NCBI RefSeq assembly: GCF_001570905.1
Contig: NZ_BCSO01000003.1
Location: forward strand, 1-64,000
Source of the DNA: [Zimmermannella] alba NBRC 15616
Lineage (GTDB): Bacteria > Actinomycetota > Actinomycetes > Actinomycetales > Microbacteriaceae
DNA: 64,000 bases
Direction: 5' to 3'
How positions within the stretch are numbered: position 1 is the first letter of the stretch; every line of letters begins with the position of its first letter. Position numbers and translations under genes: made by a program. This document shows positions 34,070-42,556 of the stretch, piece after piece. The notes beneath the pieces are model-generated. The model was not told where the DNA came from, searched no databases, and saw nothing but the letters and a program-made list of their open reading frames with translations.

Positions 34070-35161
34070 CTACGCCGGCAGTTCGTAGCCGCGGCGCTCG
34101 AAGTACTTCCGCGCGAGCACAACAATCACGAAGCACACGAGCCCGCCGAGGATCGTCTCGCGCGCTCGGTCGACGAAGAGCGCCTCCCACTCCTGCGTGA
34201 GTCCGAGGTTCGTCGCGCCAAGCGCGAGCGGCGTAATGAACGCGAGCGCGAGCCCGTAGTGCTGCGCCACGACGAGCTCGGTGACAAAACTGCACGCCGC
34301 GATGACGCAGATGAGATACACCTGGTTCGACTGCCCACCGAGGAGCGCCGCAGCCACCCCCACGCCGACGAGCGTCCCAACGATGCGGTGTCCGATCCGG
34401 TCGAAGCTCACGAGCGCCGCTGGCCCCGAGAAGATCGCGACGACGGTCACCGCCGACCAGTACTGGTGCGCGGCAACGCCGGTCACGCTGGCAACCCCCA
34501 TCGAGGCGAGTGCGGCGAGCGTCGAGATGACGATGAGCGCAACGTTCGCGCGGCTCCACGCAGCCCCAATCCGCCGCGCAGGCGTGCGGTTCAAGGGCCG
34601 AAGCCGATCCCGGACCGAGGGGATGAGCCGCAGCAGGAATCCGCTCATCCCGACGACCCACGCAAAGCCAACCGAGAGCGACGACACGAGCACCACTTCG
34701 GCGAGCGTCGCCTCCCCGAGCGGCTTCATCGAGCATCCGAGGAACGCGAACACGAAGAAAATCGCGCCTCGCGGAATCCACTGCAGGATCGAGGTGAGCA
34801 GGACGCCCGCCGCGATCACCGCGAGCAGCCCGAGCGTGACGATCCAGTACGGTTCCCCGATGCTCTGCACCCACGCGCCCGCAACCACGCAGCTGAACAG
34901 GCTCAGCGCGGCGACGAGGAGCGTGAGCCAACGACGTCCGTATGGTTCGCCGCGCCCGTACAGCCCGGTGAAGGCCGAGAAGGATGCGTAAATGCCGAGG
35001 TCGAGCCGCCCCATCGAGGCGAGCACGATGAGCGGGGCGACGGTCGACACCAGCGCGCGGACGCCGGATTCCCAGTCGAGGCGCGAGCGGTCGAGCTTCG
35101 GGATCATCATGGCGTCAAGGGCTCGATCGGCACTTCCGCGCGCAGCTTGCCCTGCCGCCAA
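34070..35161 (-). CDS. FUSC-family inner-membrane protein (aromatic acid exporter-like)
   Basis: 363 residues with about ten hydrophobic segments in two groups: VRALVSTVAPLIVLASM, WLTLLVAALSLFSCVVAGAWV, IVTLGLLAVIAAGVLL, then a charged linker (SVRDRLRPLNRTPARRIGAAW) and a second set. The second set includes SGPAALVSFDRIGHRIVGTLVGVGVAA, the conserved FUSC signature (R..HRxxGTxxGxxxA). The family exports aromatic acids or similar compounds. The TTG at 35161 follows the CitE stop with GAGGTGG in place; ATG codons at 35110/35107 are the alternative start. Confidence 0.82.
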   Translation of the reverse strand: MAAGQAARGSADRALDAMMIPKLDRSRLDWESGVRALVSTVAPLIVLASMGRLDLGIYASFSAFTGLYGRGEPYGRRWLTLLVAALSLFSCVVAGAWVQSIGEPYWIVTLGLLAVIAAGVLLTSILQWIPRGAIFFVFAFLGCSMKPLGEATLAEVVLVSSLSVGFAWVVGMSGFLLRLIPSVRDRLRPLNRTPARRIGAAWSRANVALIVISTLAALASMGVASVTGVAAHQYWSAVTVVAIFSGPAALVSFDRIGHRIVGTLVGVGVAAALLGGQSNQVYLICVIAACSFVTELVVAQHYGLALAFITPLALGATNLGLTQEWEALFVDRARETILGGLVCFVIVVLARKYFERRGYELPA

Positions 35162-36040
35162 CTAGGCCACCTCGATACCGAAGGCTTTCGCGAGGCCGAG
35201 GATCTTCTTGGCGCGGCCAAGGCGCGGCATGTCGGAGCCGTCGCGCACGACGCCGCCGTCGGCTTCGAAGTCCTCGATGAAGTCGCGTGCCCAGAGGATA
35301 TCGGAGTTCTGCGGGCAGATGACTTCGTTCACGACGGCGGCCTGTTCGCGGCGGAGGCAGAGCTTGCCGGTCATGCCGTGTTCGAGCGTCCATTCGGCCT
35401 GTTCGCGGAGGACGCGGAGCGAGTCGTCGGTGGTCGGGCCGTCGATGGGACCCGGGAGGCCGGCTGCGATGGAGGCGACGGTGAGGCGCGAGCGCGCGTA
35501 GGCCATCGCTTCGCGGCTTGCCCACATGCCGGTGTCGCGGCGGAAGTCGCCGGAGCCGAAGGCGAGGCGGAAGGCGCCGACGGCGCGGCCAATGTTCGTC
35601 GCGTCTTCGAGGCCGAGGGCGGACTCGATGAGCGGGACAACGCAAGTCGTGCCGCCGAGGCGGTGGAAGGTTTCGGTGACCTGCTCGGGTGCTTCGGCCT
35701 TTGCAAGCACGACGCCCTCGAGGGTGTCGATGCCGCGCAGCTGCTCGATGTCGTCCTCCCAGAAGTCGCTCGTCACGTCGTTGATGCGCACCCAGCCGCG
35801 GTTGCCCTGCTGGAGCCACGCGATGACGTCGGCGCGCGCTTCGTCTTTCTTGCGAGGGTCGACCGCGTCTTCGGCGTCGAGGATGACGACGTCGGCGCGG
35901 GAGTCGCGAGCACGGTCGAAGAGTTCAGGCTTGGATGCGGGGACGAGCAGCCACGAGCGGGCGTGCTCGGCGGGAACCTTGTGGCCCGGGGCAGACTTCG
36001 GGTGGGGGCTGTTCGGAGCAGTCAGGGCAGTTCCTTCCAT
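35162..36040 (-). CDS. CitE-like HpcH/HpaI aldolase / citrate lyase beta family protein
   Basis: 292 residues. TIM-barrel CitE/malyl-CoA lyase features: RSWLLVPASKPELFDRA, VVILDAEDAVDPRKK (acidic metal/substrate site), VRINDVTSDFWEDDIE, VPLIESALGLEDA, FGSGDFRRDTG, and C-terminal HGMTGKLCLRREQAAVVNEV. It probably cleaves or forms a C-C bond in a 3-hydroxyacyl-CoA such as malyl- or citramalyl-CoA. No citrate lyase alpha/gamma subunits are nearby, so it is not the classical complex. The FUSC gene follows immediately. Confidence 0.85.
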   Translation of the reverse strand: MEGTALTAPNSPHPKSAPGHKVPAEHARSWLLVPASKPELFDRARDSRADVVILDAEDAVDPRKKDEARADVIAWLQQGNRGWVRINDVTSDFWEDDIEQLRGIDTLEGVVLAKAEAPEQVTETFHRLGGTTCVVPLIESALGLEDATNIGRAVGAFRLAFGSGDFRRDTGMWASREAMAYARSRLTVASIAAGLPGPIDGPTTDDSLRVLREQAEWTLEHGMTGKLCLRREQAAVVNEVICPQNSDILWARDFIEDFEADGGVVRDGSDMPRLGRAKKILGLAKAFGIEVA

Positions 36041-36228
36041 CGGTCGCGCGGGCGGCGATGGAGGGGCAGGGTGGCCGTGGTTGCAGGGCGGCCGCGCCGC
36101 CTTGCGCGAGTCTGCAGTCTATCGAAGCCTGTGTTTGCGCTTCTGGGAGGAGCTTGCCGGGGATGCAGTTCGGGCATCCGTCCCGTCGTTGGGGGGGGAC
36201 GCATGCCCGGCGCGGATGTGCAGCGCTG

Positions 36229-36966
36229 CTAGGACACGAGCGACATCAGTGCGCCGAACACGATTGAGAGGAGCTGGATGCCAGCGGCTCCGAGGCCAAG
36301 GCCGACCCAGAGCGCACCCTGAGTCGTATTGCTCTTCTGGAGGTTCATCAGGCCGGCGATCGCAAGTCCGAGTGCGGTGAGCATAGCCATGCCCTCGACA
36401 GCGATGAGGACGCTGTACCTTAGGGGCCCGACGTCGGCGAGGGAGAGCGCGAAGTGGCCCACCATGCCGAAGAGGCTGGTGACCACAGTGAGCACCAGGG
36501 AGATGAGGCCCAAGCGCGTGGCGACCGCGCCGGGCTGAGCGTTCTGGCCGGGCTGGTAGTTCTGCTGGCCCTGCTGCGGGACGCCGCCCTGAGCATAGGA
36601 CTGCTGCGGGAAGCCAGGCTGCGTCTGCTGACCGAATGCCGGGGCGGCGGGAGCCTGGCCGGGTGCCGGGGCGGCGGGCTGCTGGCCGAAGTTCGGGGCC
36701 TGAGCCTGCGGCTGCTGCGGCGCATACTGCGACGGTGCCGCCTGGGATGCGGGCTGCGGCGCATCCGGGTTCCCCCATCCGCTCCCCTGCTCAGCAGATG
36801 CGCTCTGCGACACCGCATCGTGGGTGCGCGGCGCGTTCGCTGCACCAGGCTGCACCTGCTCTGCCTCAGGCTGGGACTCATTCGTGTGCTGGGCCTGGAA
36901 TCGCTCGGCGAGCGAGTCCTGTCCGTGCGGGCGGGATGCGGGCTGCTGGAAGCGGTCAGTCGACAT
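36229..36966 (-). CDS. Hypothetical protein: Gln/Pro-rich N-terminus and C-terminal membrane helices
   Basis: 245 residues. Residues 1 to about 145 are low complexity, Gln/Pro/Ala-rich with repeated QPQ, FGQQ and PQQ units. The C-terminal half has three hydrophobic segments (LGLISLVLTVVTSLFGMVGHFALSL, YSVLIAVEGMAMLTALGLAIAGL, ALWVGLGLGAAGIQLLSIVFGALMSL). This looks like the DUF4190-type pattern (disordered N-terminus plus small membrane domain) but I cannot name a family. Start ATG at 36966; the upstream frame is poor. Divergent from the lipoprotein at 37160. Confidence 0.7.
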   Translation of the reverse strand: MSTDRFQQPASRPHGQDSLAERFQAQHTNESQPEAEQVQPGAANAPRTHDAVSQSASAEQGSGWGNPDAPQPASQAAPSQYAPQQPQAQAPNFGQQPAAPAPGQAPAAPAFGQQTQPGFPQQSYAQGGVPQQGQQNYQPGQNAQPGAVATRLGLISLVLTVVTSLFGMVGHFALSLADVGPLRYSVLIAVEGMAMLTALGLAIAGLMNLQKSNTTQGALWVGLGLGAAGIQLLSIVFGALMSLVS

Positions 36967-37159
36967 GCCCAGCACGGTACCTGACACCGGTAAGCGACAC
37001 ATGCGCGCGAGCCGATCCTCCATCCCCATCGATCCCTGTTCACCCTCGAGATGACAGCGGGGATGCGGATGTCAGACCGCAGTCGGAATCCTGACCTCGC
37101 GGGCGCCGCGAGACGCCGGGAGTTGGCAGAATGGGAGGTGACGCCGTGAAGGAGAGAGC

Positions 37160-37789
37160 ATGCGCATCGCGAATCGAAGAACCCTGACGCTCGCGAGCGC
37201 GCTCGCCCTCATGATTGGCCTCACAGGCTGTGTGTCGAAGACGGCCCCCGGCACCGAGACTGCCGAATACGAGCTCCTTGTCGACGAGGGCATCGAGTGG
37301 TCGCTCACGAGCATTGACGACCCGACGCAGTGCGTTCAGCTCGCAACCATGGTCGGTGATTCGCCTCGGATGACGGACGTCGTCGACATCCTCTCCTACG
37401 ACGACGTCCTTCGCCCCGAGCAGTACGGCTACCAGCAGATGGCCTCGAAGAACGCCTGCACCTGGGTGACCTCGGGCGACCGCGTGCGCACGGTCTACAT
37501 CAGCACGTTCGCGCCGGGCGAGTACCCGGTTGAGTCGTCGTTCACGGAGCTCACCGTGAGCGAGAACCCGCAAGAGGCTCGCCCCTACAAGCTGCAGCCG
37601 GACGGTGCTGGCATCTTTGCGTCTGCTTCGGCCGAGCTTGAGATTAAGGCTGTCGGTATCACCCACTACGCCGAGGGCAACCAACTGCTCACGGTCATCG
37701 ACGAGTCGCCGTCGGAGGCTCCGGAGGCGCTGCAGCACTCCTCGCTTAGTGTGGCGCAGGCGCTCGCCGCGCAGCTGCGCGCGATCTAG
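37160..37789 (+). CDS. Hypothetical lipoprotein (DUF3558-like)
   Basis: 209 residues. Signal peptide MRIANRRTLTLASALALMIG followed by lipobox LTGC (Cys24). The mature domain has two spaced cysteines (DDPTQCVQL and KNACTWV) and a strand-rich body, reminiscent of the actinobacterial DUF3558 lipoproteins, which share a paired-Cys layout; this is tentative. A strong GGAGAG ribosome site (AAGGAGAGAGC) precedes the ATG. It ends in a bidirectional terminator shared with serA. Confidence 0.75.
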   Translation: MRIANRRTLTLASALALMIGLTGCVSKTAPGTETAEYELLVDEGIEWSLTSIDDPTQCVQLATMVGDSPRMTDVVDILSYDDVLRPEQYGYQQMASKNACTWVTSGDRVRTVYISTFAPGEYPVESSFTELTVSENPQEARPYKLQPDGAGIFASASAELEIKAVGITHYAEGNQLLTVIDESPSEAPEALQHSSLSVAQALAAQLRAI

Positions 37790-37891
37790 CGCGAGAGGCT
37801 TCGCATCCGCACACCTCCCATCACCGCGGGATGCTGTCAGCCGCGCCCGGCGTGCCGAGCACTCGACCGCCGCATCCTGGCCCAACAACGC

Positions 37892-37931
37892 ACTGAGCGC
37901 TGAGGCAGCCCATGCCGCCCCAGCGCTCAGT
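37892..37931. terminator. Bidirectional terminator between the lipoprotein gene and serA
   Basis: ACTGAGCGCTG (892-902) pairs with CAGCGCTCAGT (921-931) around an 18-base loop; the genes on both sides are convergent. Confidence 0.6.
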
Positions 37932-37942
37932 TCATGCAGTGT

Positions 37943-39205
37943 CTAGTCCTGCGCGTGGCCTTCGCCGGTGTCGACCGCGTCGAGATTGTGCTCGTTGTGG
38001 CCGGATGCGTCGCCCTTAATCGTGGCGAGGCGCATCGTTTCGGGCATGGCGAGGATGGCGTCGATGACCTCCTGCGTGAGGTCGCTCGCATCTGTCACCG
38101 CGTAGCCGACCTCGCCGCGGGTGGCGAGCTGCTGGCGGTCGATGTTCACGCCGTGGTCACCGAGCACACCGTTCACGCGGGCGAGCACGCCGGGGACGTT
38201 CTTGTGAAGGTGGAGCAGGCGTGTCCCGCGGATGTCCTTCTCAAGCTGCACGGTGGGGAGGTTCACCGAGAGAGTGGTCGAGCCGGTGCCCGTGTAGTCG
38301 AGGAACTTGCTGGCGACGAAGCGGCCGATGTCAACCTGGGCTTCCATGGTAGAGCCGCCGATGTGCGGGGTGAGGATGACGTTCGAGAGGCCCTGCAGCG
38401 GGGTCTGGAAGGCGTCGCCGCGGCGCTTGGGCTCTTCCGGGAAAACGTCAACGGCGGCACCGGCGAGGTGGCCGGAGGCGAGGGCGTCGTGGAGGGCGTC
38501 GATGTCGACGAGGTGGCCGCGCGCGAGGTTGAGGAACATCGAGCGGGGGCGCATCTTGGCGAACTGTTCGGCGCCGAAGAAGTTGCGGTTCGAGGCGCGG
38601 CCGTCGACGTGGATGGTGACGGTTTCGACGGTGTCGAGGAGCTCGTCGAGCGAGCGGCAGCGCTGGGCGTTGCCGAGGGCGAGCTTGTCTTCGATGTCGT
38701 AGTAGTAGACCTGCATGCCGAGCTGTTCGGCGAGGACCGACAGCTGCGAGCCGATGTTGCCGTAGCCGACGATGCCGAGGGTACGGCCGCGGACCTCGTG
38801 GGATCCTTCGGCGGACTTGTCCCAGATACCTTCGTGCATCTTCTGGTTGCGGTCGGAGAGGCGGCGAGCCATCGAGATGATGCAGCCGACGGCGAGTTCG
38901 ACGACCGAGCGCGTGTTCGAGTAGGGGGCGTTGAAGACGGCCGTGGCGGTGTCGTTCGCGGCTTCGAGGTCGATCTGGTTGGTGCCGATGCAGAATGCAC
39001 CGACGGCCATGAGGCTCTTGTGGGCTTCAAGAACCTTGCGGGTGACCTTCGTCTTCGAGCGGATGCCGAGGAGGTCGACGCCTTCAAGGGCTTCGATGAG
39101 TTCGGCCTCGTCGAGGGCTCCCGTGCGCGTCTCCACCTCGATCCCGCGCGATTCGAGGGCCTGGACTGCGTCGTGGTGAATGTTCTCGAGGAGGAGCGCC
39201 TTCAT
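37943..39205 (-). CDS. serA: D-3-phosphoglycerate dehydrogenase
   Basis: 420 residues, the short E. coli-like form with a C-terminal ACT domain. NAD site LGIVGYGNIGSQLSVLAEQLG, catalytic Arg in LNLARGHLVD, Glu in VDVFPEEP, His in ILTPHIGGST; the ACT portion (VPGVLARVNGVLGDHGVNI) likely senses L-serine. It begins serine synthesis by oxidising 3-phosphoglycerate. The start ATG at 39205 opens MKALLLENIHHDAVQAL. It is monocistronic, with a terminator shared with the convergent lipoprotein gene. Confidence 0.95.
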   Translation of the reverse strand: MKALLLENIHHDAVQALESRGIEVETRTGALDEAELIEALEGVDLLGIRSKTKVTRKVLEAHKSLMAVGAFCIGTNQIDLEAANDTATAVFNAPYSNTRSVVELAVGCIISMARRLSDRNQKMHEGIWDKSAEGSHEVRGRTLGIVGYGNIGSQLSVLAEQLGMQVYYYDIEDKLALGNAQRCRSLDELLDTVETVTIHVDGRASNRNFFGAEQFAKMRPRSMFLNLARGHLVDIDALHDALASGHLAGAAVDVFPEEPKRRGDAFQTPLQGLSNVILTPHIGGSTMEAQVDIGRFVASKFLDYTGTGSTTLSVNLPTVQLEKDIRGTRLLHLHKNVPGVLARVNGVLGDHGVNIDRQQLATRGEVGYAVTDASDLTQEVIDAILAMPETMRLATIKGDASGHNEHNLDAVDTGEGHAQD

Positions 39206-39290
39206 GCCGACAGGCTACTCGCCGCGGCTGCGCAGCGGCTTAGTCTCGCGCACAGCCTGCTTGAGCGCCCGCCGCGGCTGGAGTGGTTGA

Positions 39291-39354
39291 GGTGGTCGAG
39301 TGCGCAACCTGAGGTGATCGAGTGCGGGCCAAAGGCCCGCGTGTCGAGACCACC
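39291..39354. repeat. GGTGGTCGAG-type palindromic repeat, compound
   Basis: A GGTGGTCGAG half followed by a full GAGGTGATCGAG...GTGTCGAGACCACC unit with GCGGGCC-AAA-GGCCCGC core, lying between the M23 peptidase stop and the serA start. Confidence 0.75.
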
Positions 39355-39380
39355 GGCGCACCACCGCCCCCGCAGCGCCC

Positions 39381-40829
39381 CTAGCTCGCGACCCCGAGCC
39401 CGATCAGCCAAGCGTGCGGGTCGACGTGCTGCCCGTTCTGCTCCACTTCGAGGTGGAGGTGGCATCCGGTCGAGTACCCCGTGCTGCCGGCGAGCGCCAC
39501 CGGCTGCCCGGCGGTCACGGTCTGCCCGGTCGCAACACCGAGGCCGCCATCGAGGATGTGCCCGTAGAGGATCTTCGTGCCGTCTTCGAGCTTGATCTGG
39601 ACGACATTGCCGAGGCCACCCATCGGGCCCGCGTATTCGACCGTTCCACCCTTGATGGCGTAGAGCGGTGCACCGCAGGTGCCGCCGTTCGAGACGACGT
39701 AGTCACTGCCCCAGTGCATGCCGATGGTCTTCAGCACCGGGTGCACGCGCATCCCGTAGCCGTCGGTCATGGTTGCGTCGAAGAGCGGGGCGTAGGCGCC
39801 GGAACTGGATACGGTGAGCGAGCCGACGTCGATGCCGGCATCCGCGAGCGCTGCCATCCCTTGCTCGTAGGCGGCCTGCTGCGCGGCGAGGACGTTGTTG
39901 AGGTCGTCCTGCGAGGGAGCTTCGCCGCCGAGGACACCGAGCATGGCCTCGAGCTGCTTCTTCGCTTCGACCGCGGCGGCCTGCTGCGCCTGTGCCTGCA
40001 CCTGGGCGGCGACGGCGGCGTCGCGCTGGGTTTCGGCTTCCTTCTCGAGCTCTTCGGCTTCGACGAGCTTCACTTCGGCGTCCTTGCGGAGCGCCGCGAG
40101 CGTCACCTGGTCTGCTTCGGCCTGCGCGAGCATTGCCGACTCGTTGTCGGAGAAGCGGTTCACGGTGGTGAGCTGGTAGAGGAAGTCTTCGCCCGGGTCG
40201 GAGTTGAAGAAGGTGATGACTTCGGGCTCGAAGCCTGCAGTGTGGTTACGCAGGTGGACGGCCATGGTGCCGAGCGAGGCTGCGGATGCCTCGGCCTGTT
40301 CCTCAGCATCCTTGATCTGCTCGTCGAGGGCTGCGACTTCGCCGCGGCGCTCTTCGGCGGCCGTGCGGGCCTTCTCGTATTCGGCGCCGGCGGTTTCGGT
40401 GGCAGCGATGGCGGAGGCGACGGAGGATTCGAGGCCTGCGATCTGCGACTCGATCGAGGCGATGAGCTCTTGCGCAGCGGCCGTGTTGCCGGATTCGGCG
40501 GCCTTGTTGACTTCATCCCAGGTGGGGGTCTTGTCCTTGGGCTTTTCTTCGGGCTTCGGCTCGGCAGGCTTGGATTCTTCGGGCTTGCCGGGGGCCGGGT
40601 TGTTGGGTTTTGCGGGCTCGTTCGACGGCGGTGTCGTGGCGCTCGGTTCGGTGTTCGGCTCGCCGGTGGGGGTCGGGGTGGGGGTGCTGTTGCCGCCCGA
40701 GAAGTCGGCCGCGGTGGCGCTGGGCACGACGCATGGCGTCACGACGGCGATGAGCGCGAGGCCGAGCGCTGCGGTGAACATGCGGGCTCGCTGAAGGGTG
40801 CCGCGCTTGATTGCGGACGAAGTCGTCAC
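39381..40829 (-). CDS. Secreted M23 (LytM) murein endopeptidase with coiled coil
   Basis: 482 residues. Signal peptide (RARMFTAALGLALIAVVTPCVVPSATA, cleavage near residue 40), a Pro/Thr/Glu/Lys-rich linker, a long Ala/Glu coiled coil at about 110-300, then a LytM domain: DGYGMRVHPV, MHWGSDYVV (HxxxD zinc pair), LYGHI, STGCHLHLEVEQNG (HxH). The fold cleaves peptidoglycan cross-links; the EnvC/NlpD-like coiled coil suggests a regulator or division-linked hydrolase (compare RipA/Cgl-type systems). GTG start at 40829. Its 5' region contains GGGGGAACC but not the other parts of a c-di-AMP riboswitch. Confidence 0.9.
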   Translation of the reverse strand: MTTSSAIKRGTLQRARMFTAALGLALIAVVTPCVVPSATAADFSGGNSTPTPTPTGEPNTEPSATTPPSNEPAKPNNPAPGKPEESKPAEPKPEEKPKDKTPTWDEVNKAAESGNTAAAQELIASIESQIAGLESSVASAIAATETAGAEYEKARTAAEERRGEVAALDEQIKDAEEQAEASAASLGTMAVHLRNHTAGFEPEVITFFNSDPGEDFLYQLTTVNRFSDNESAMLAQAEADQVTLAALRKDAEVKLVEAEELEKEAETQRDAAVAAQVQAQAQQAAAVEAKKQLEAMLGVLGGEAPSQDDLNNVLAAQQAAYEQGMAALADAGIDVGSLTVSSSGAYAPLFDATMTDGYGMRVHPVLKTIGMHWGSDYVVSNGGTCGAPLYAIKGGTVEYAGPMGGLGNVVQIKLEDGTKILYGHILDGGLGVATGQTVTAGQPVALAGSTGYSTGCHLHLEVEQNGQHVDPHAWLIGLGVAS

Positions 40830-41010
40830 TCGGGATCCCCCTGGTTCCGGTATGCAGATCGCTGCAGCGCGGACGACATCGGGCGGTCGTCACGGTTCCC
40901 CCATCGCGACCGCAGCTATGCGATTGTGCCTCCTTGACGTCAACGCGGGGTGAACACGAGGTGATCGTTCGCGAAGGTTTTCCAGGGGGCTGCTTGGCAG
41001 GATGTGGGGC

Positions 41011-41511
41011 ATGACGAGCTTTGACGCTGCAGCATTCGAGCCTATGACCGAGCCTGCCGCGAGTGCCGCTTCGGCGGGGCCGGACGGGGGTTCGACCCTA
41101 GAGGAGAAGGCCTGTCAGTTTGCGAAGGCTGCGCCGTCGGAGGAGGCGATTGCGCTCGCGAATTCGTTGTTTGCGATGGCGCGCGAGGGTGAGACGGAGC
41201 GTCTTGCCGCCTACATTGACGCGGGTGCGCCGGTGAACATGCAGAACGCGAAGGGCGACACGATGCTGAACCTGGCTGCGTATTCGTCGCATCCGGAGAC
41301 GGTTCGGATGCTCTTGGGGCGCGGCGCGGATCCGGAGATCGCGAACGATCGCGGGCAGCGGGCGTTGAGCTGCGCGGTGTTCAAGCAGGATGTGGAGTCG
41401 ACGCAGCTCTTGCTTGAGGCGGGTGCGGATGCGGATGCTGGGACGCCGAGCGCCCGCGCGACCGTGCAGATGTTCGGCGGCTCCCCCGAGCTCGCCGCGC
41501 TGCTCGCCTAG
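41011..41511 (+). CDS. Ankyrin-repeat protein
   Basis: 166 residues. About three ankyrin repeats: LFAMAREGETERLAAYIDAGAPVNMQ, GDTMLNLAAYSSHPETVRMLLGRGADPEI and RGQRALSCAVFKQDVESTQLLLEAGADAD. The first about 35 residues are an Ala/Glu-rich leader. Small cytosolic bacterial ankyrin proteins act as protein-binding adaptors, sometimes with catalases; here no partner is adjacent. ATG at 41011 follows AGGATG at workable spacing. Confidence 0.85.
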   Translation: MTSFDAAAFEPMTEPAASAASAGPDGGSTLEEKACQFAKAAPSEEAIALANSLFAMAREGETERLAAYIDAGAPVNMQNAKGDTMLNLAAYSSHPETVRMLLGRGADPEIANDRGQRALSCAVFKQDVESTQLLLEAGADADAGTPSARATVQMFGGSPELAALLA

Positions 41512-41565
41512 CCCCGCAGCCTGAGCTGATCGAGATCACCCGCCCCGAAAACCGTGTCGCGCTTC

Positions 41566-41625
41566 TGCCACCGATTCGGACATTTGCCAGCGTTTTTCCG
41601 GTGGCAAATGTCCGTTTCGGTGGCA
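41566..41625. repeat. 60-nt palindrome (24-nt arms, 12-nt loop)
   Basis: The left arm contains GCCACCGATTCGGACATTTG and the right arm its complement with two mismatches. Only one copy is seen in this window. Confidence 0.75.
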
Positions 41626-41647
41626 AACGCATGTGAGAGGGTCTTGT

Positions 41648-41785
41648 CCACCGGTGCTCTCGATACACGGCCTTCGGCCGCACCGCGGGATCGAGTAGGC
41701 CGCAGGCCGTATCGAGATCTCGAGCGCCTCCCCCTTCGAGCTGATCGAGTAGCCGCGCAGCGGCGTATCGAGATCACGCCACCGG
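41648..41785. repeat. Tandem Microbacteriaceae-type palindromes
   Basis: Three half or full units (CGATACACGGCCTTCGGCCG; GATCGAGTAGGCCGCAGGCC then GTATCGAGATC; GATCGAGTAGCCGCGCAGCG then GCGTATCGAGATCAC), each a hairpin. Confidence 0.7.
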
Positions 41786-41791
41786 AAACCG

Positions 41792-41864
41792 TGTCTGTTT
41801 TTCGCTATATAGCTCGTATCCCTCCCGGTGAGCGAGATAACAGCTATAGAGCGAAAACCGGACA
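41792..41864. repeat. 73-nt palindromic element, family 2 copy B
   Basis: TGTCTGTTTTTCGCTATATA ... TATAGAGCGAAAACCGGACA. It has the same length and ends as 28792-28864 with a different central stem, and again sits between convergent genes. Confidence 0.85.
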
Positions 41865-41885
41865 GACTGCGGGCACCTCAGCGGT

Positions 41886-42497
41886 CTAGCAGAGGCACTC
41901 TCCTGTCGCGGATTTTGCGGTGAAGCAGTCGGTGCAGATGGTGAGCGGTTCGTCGCCGGGCGCGAGGGTGGCGGGGTTGCGCGGCTTTGCTTCGCGGGGC
42001 TTGGTGGCCTTGGGTGTCTTGGCGGGCTTGGAGGCTGCGCGGGCTTCAGCGCGGGCGCGGCGTGCTTCGCGCTGGCGTTCGGCTTTTTCGGCTTCGGCGG
42101 CGGCGCGTTCTTCGGCGGCGGCGCGGCGTGCGAGTTCTTCGGCGGTGGGGGCGGGCTGGACGGGGTGGTCGACGCACCAGATGACGGGGCGTTCGGGGTT
42201 GGTCCAGGCGCGGGGTGAGATGGCGCCGGGGGTGTCGCCGGGGTCGGTGAAGCTGTGGGCTTCGGTCTCGGTGAGGCCGGTGGTGTTGCCGCGGAAGAAG
42301 CGGACGTCCATGCCCTTGGTGGGTCGGCTGGCGCGGACGCAGCCGCCGAGAGTGCGGAATCCGCTGAGATCGAGTTTGTGGACGATGCGGTCGATGAGTG
42401 GCCAGTTGCCGACAGGTACGCCGATGCGCTGCAGGAGGGTGTGGAGTTCGTCGAGTTGTGGGTCGAGTGGTTCCTGCTCGGCAGCGGGTTCGGTCAC
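41886..42497 (-). CDS. Hypothetical protein with charged helix and C-terminal cysteine cluster
   Basis: 203 residues. The N-terminal domain (PQLDELHTLLQRIGVPVGNW ... VHKLDLSGFRTLGG) is followed by a region with VIWCVDHPVQPAPTAEE, a strongly charged Ala/Arg/Glu/Lys helix (ARRAAAEERAAAEAEKAER, about 125-160), and a C-terminal CTDCFTAKSATGECLC, which looks like a small metal-binding knuckle. I know no family. The GTG at 42497 follows GAGAGGAC; the long upstream frame, antisense-like and Arg/His-rich, was rejected. It lies 59 bp downstream of the PKD-type secreted protein gene on the same strand. Confidence 0.7.
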   Translation of the reverse strand: MTEPAAEQEPLDPQLDELHTLLQRIGVPVGNWPLIDRIVHKLDLSGFRTLGGCVRASRPTKGMDVRFFRGNTTGLTETEAHSFTDPGDTPGAISPRAWTNPERPVIWCVDHPVQPAPTAEELARRAAAEERAAAEAEKAERQREARRARAEARAASKPAKTPKATKPREAKPRNPATLAPGDEPLTICTDCFTAKSATGECLC

Positions 42498-42556
42498 CGT
42501 GGTCCTCTCGGGTTTGGGGAGGCCTCCACTGTAGTCCTGTGCTGGGCCGTGTCGGG

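Larger units (their letters stand above)
41512..41885. other. 374-bp intergenic repeat cluster
   Basis: No gene. From left to right it holds a 60-nt unique palindrome (41566-41625), a run of GGTG-CTCGATAC / GATCGAGTA...TATCGAGATC units (41648-41785) and a 73-nt family 2 element (41792-41864), all between two convergent genes. Confidence 0.8.

Noticed and set aside
40829-40929. Possible c-di-AMP (ydaO-type) riboswitch before the M23 peptidase gene
   Set aside because: Only a GGGGGAACC element is present; the other conserved parts (GGGTGAATC and CGAACCCG...AGCTAACC) are missing and the leader is too short.
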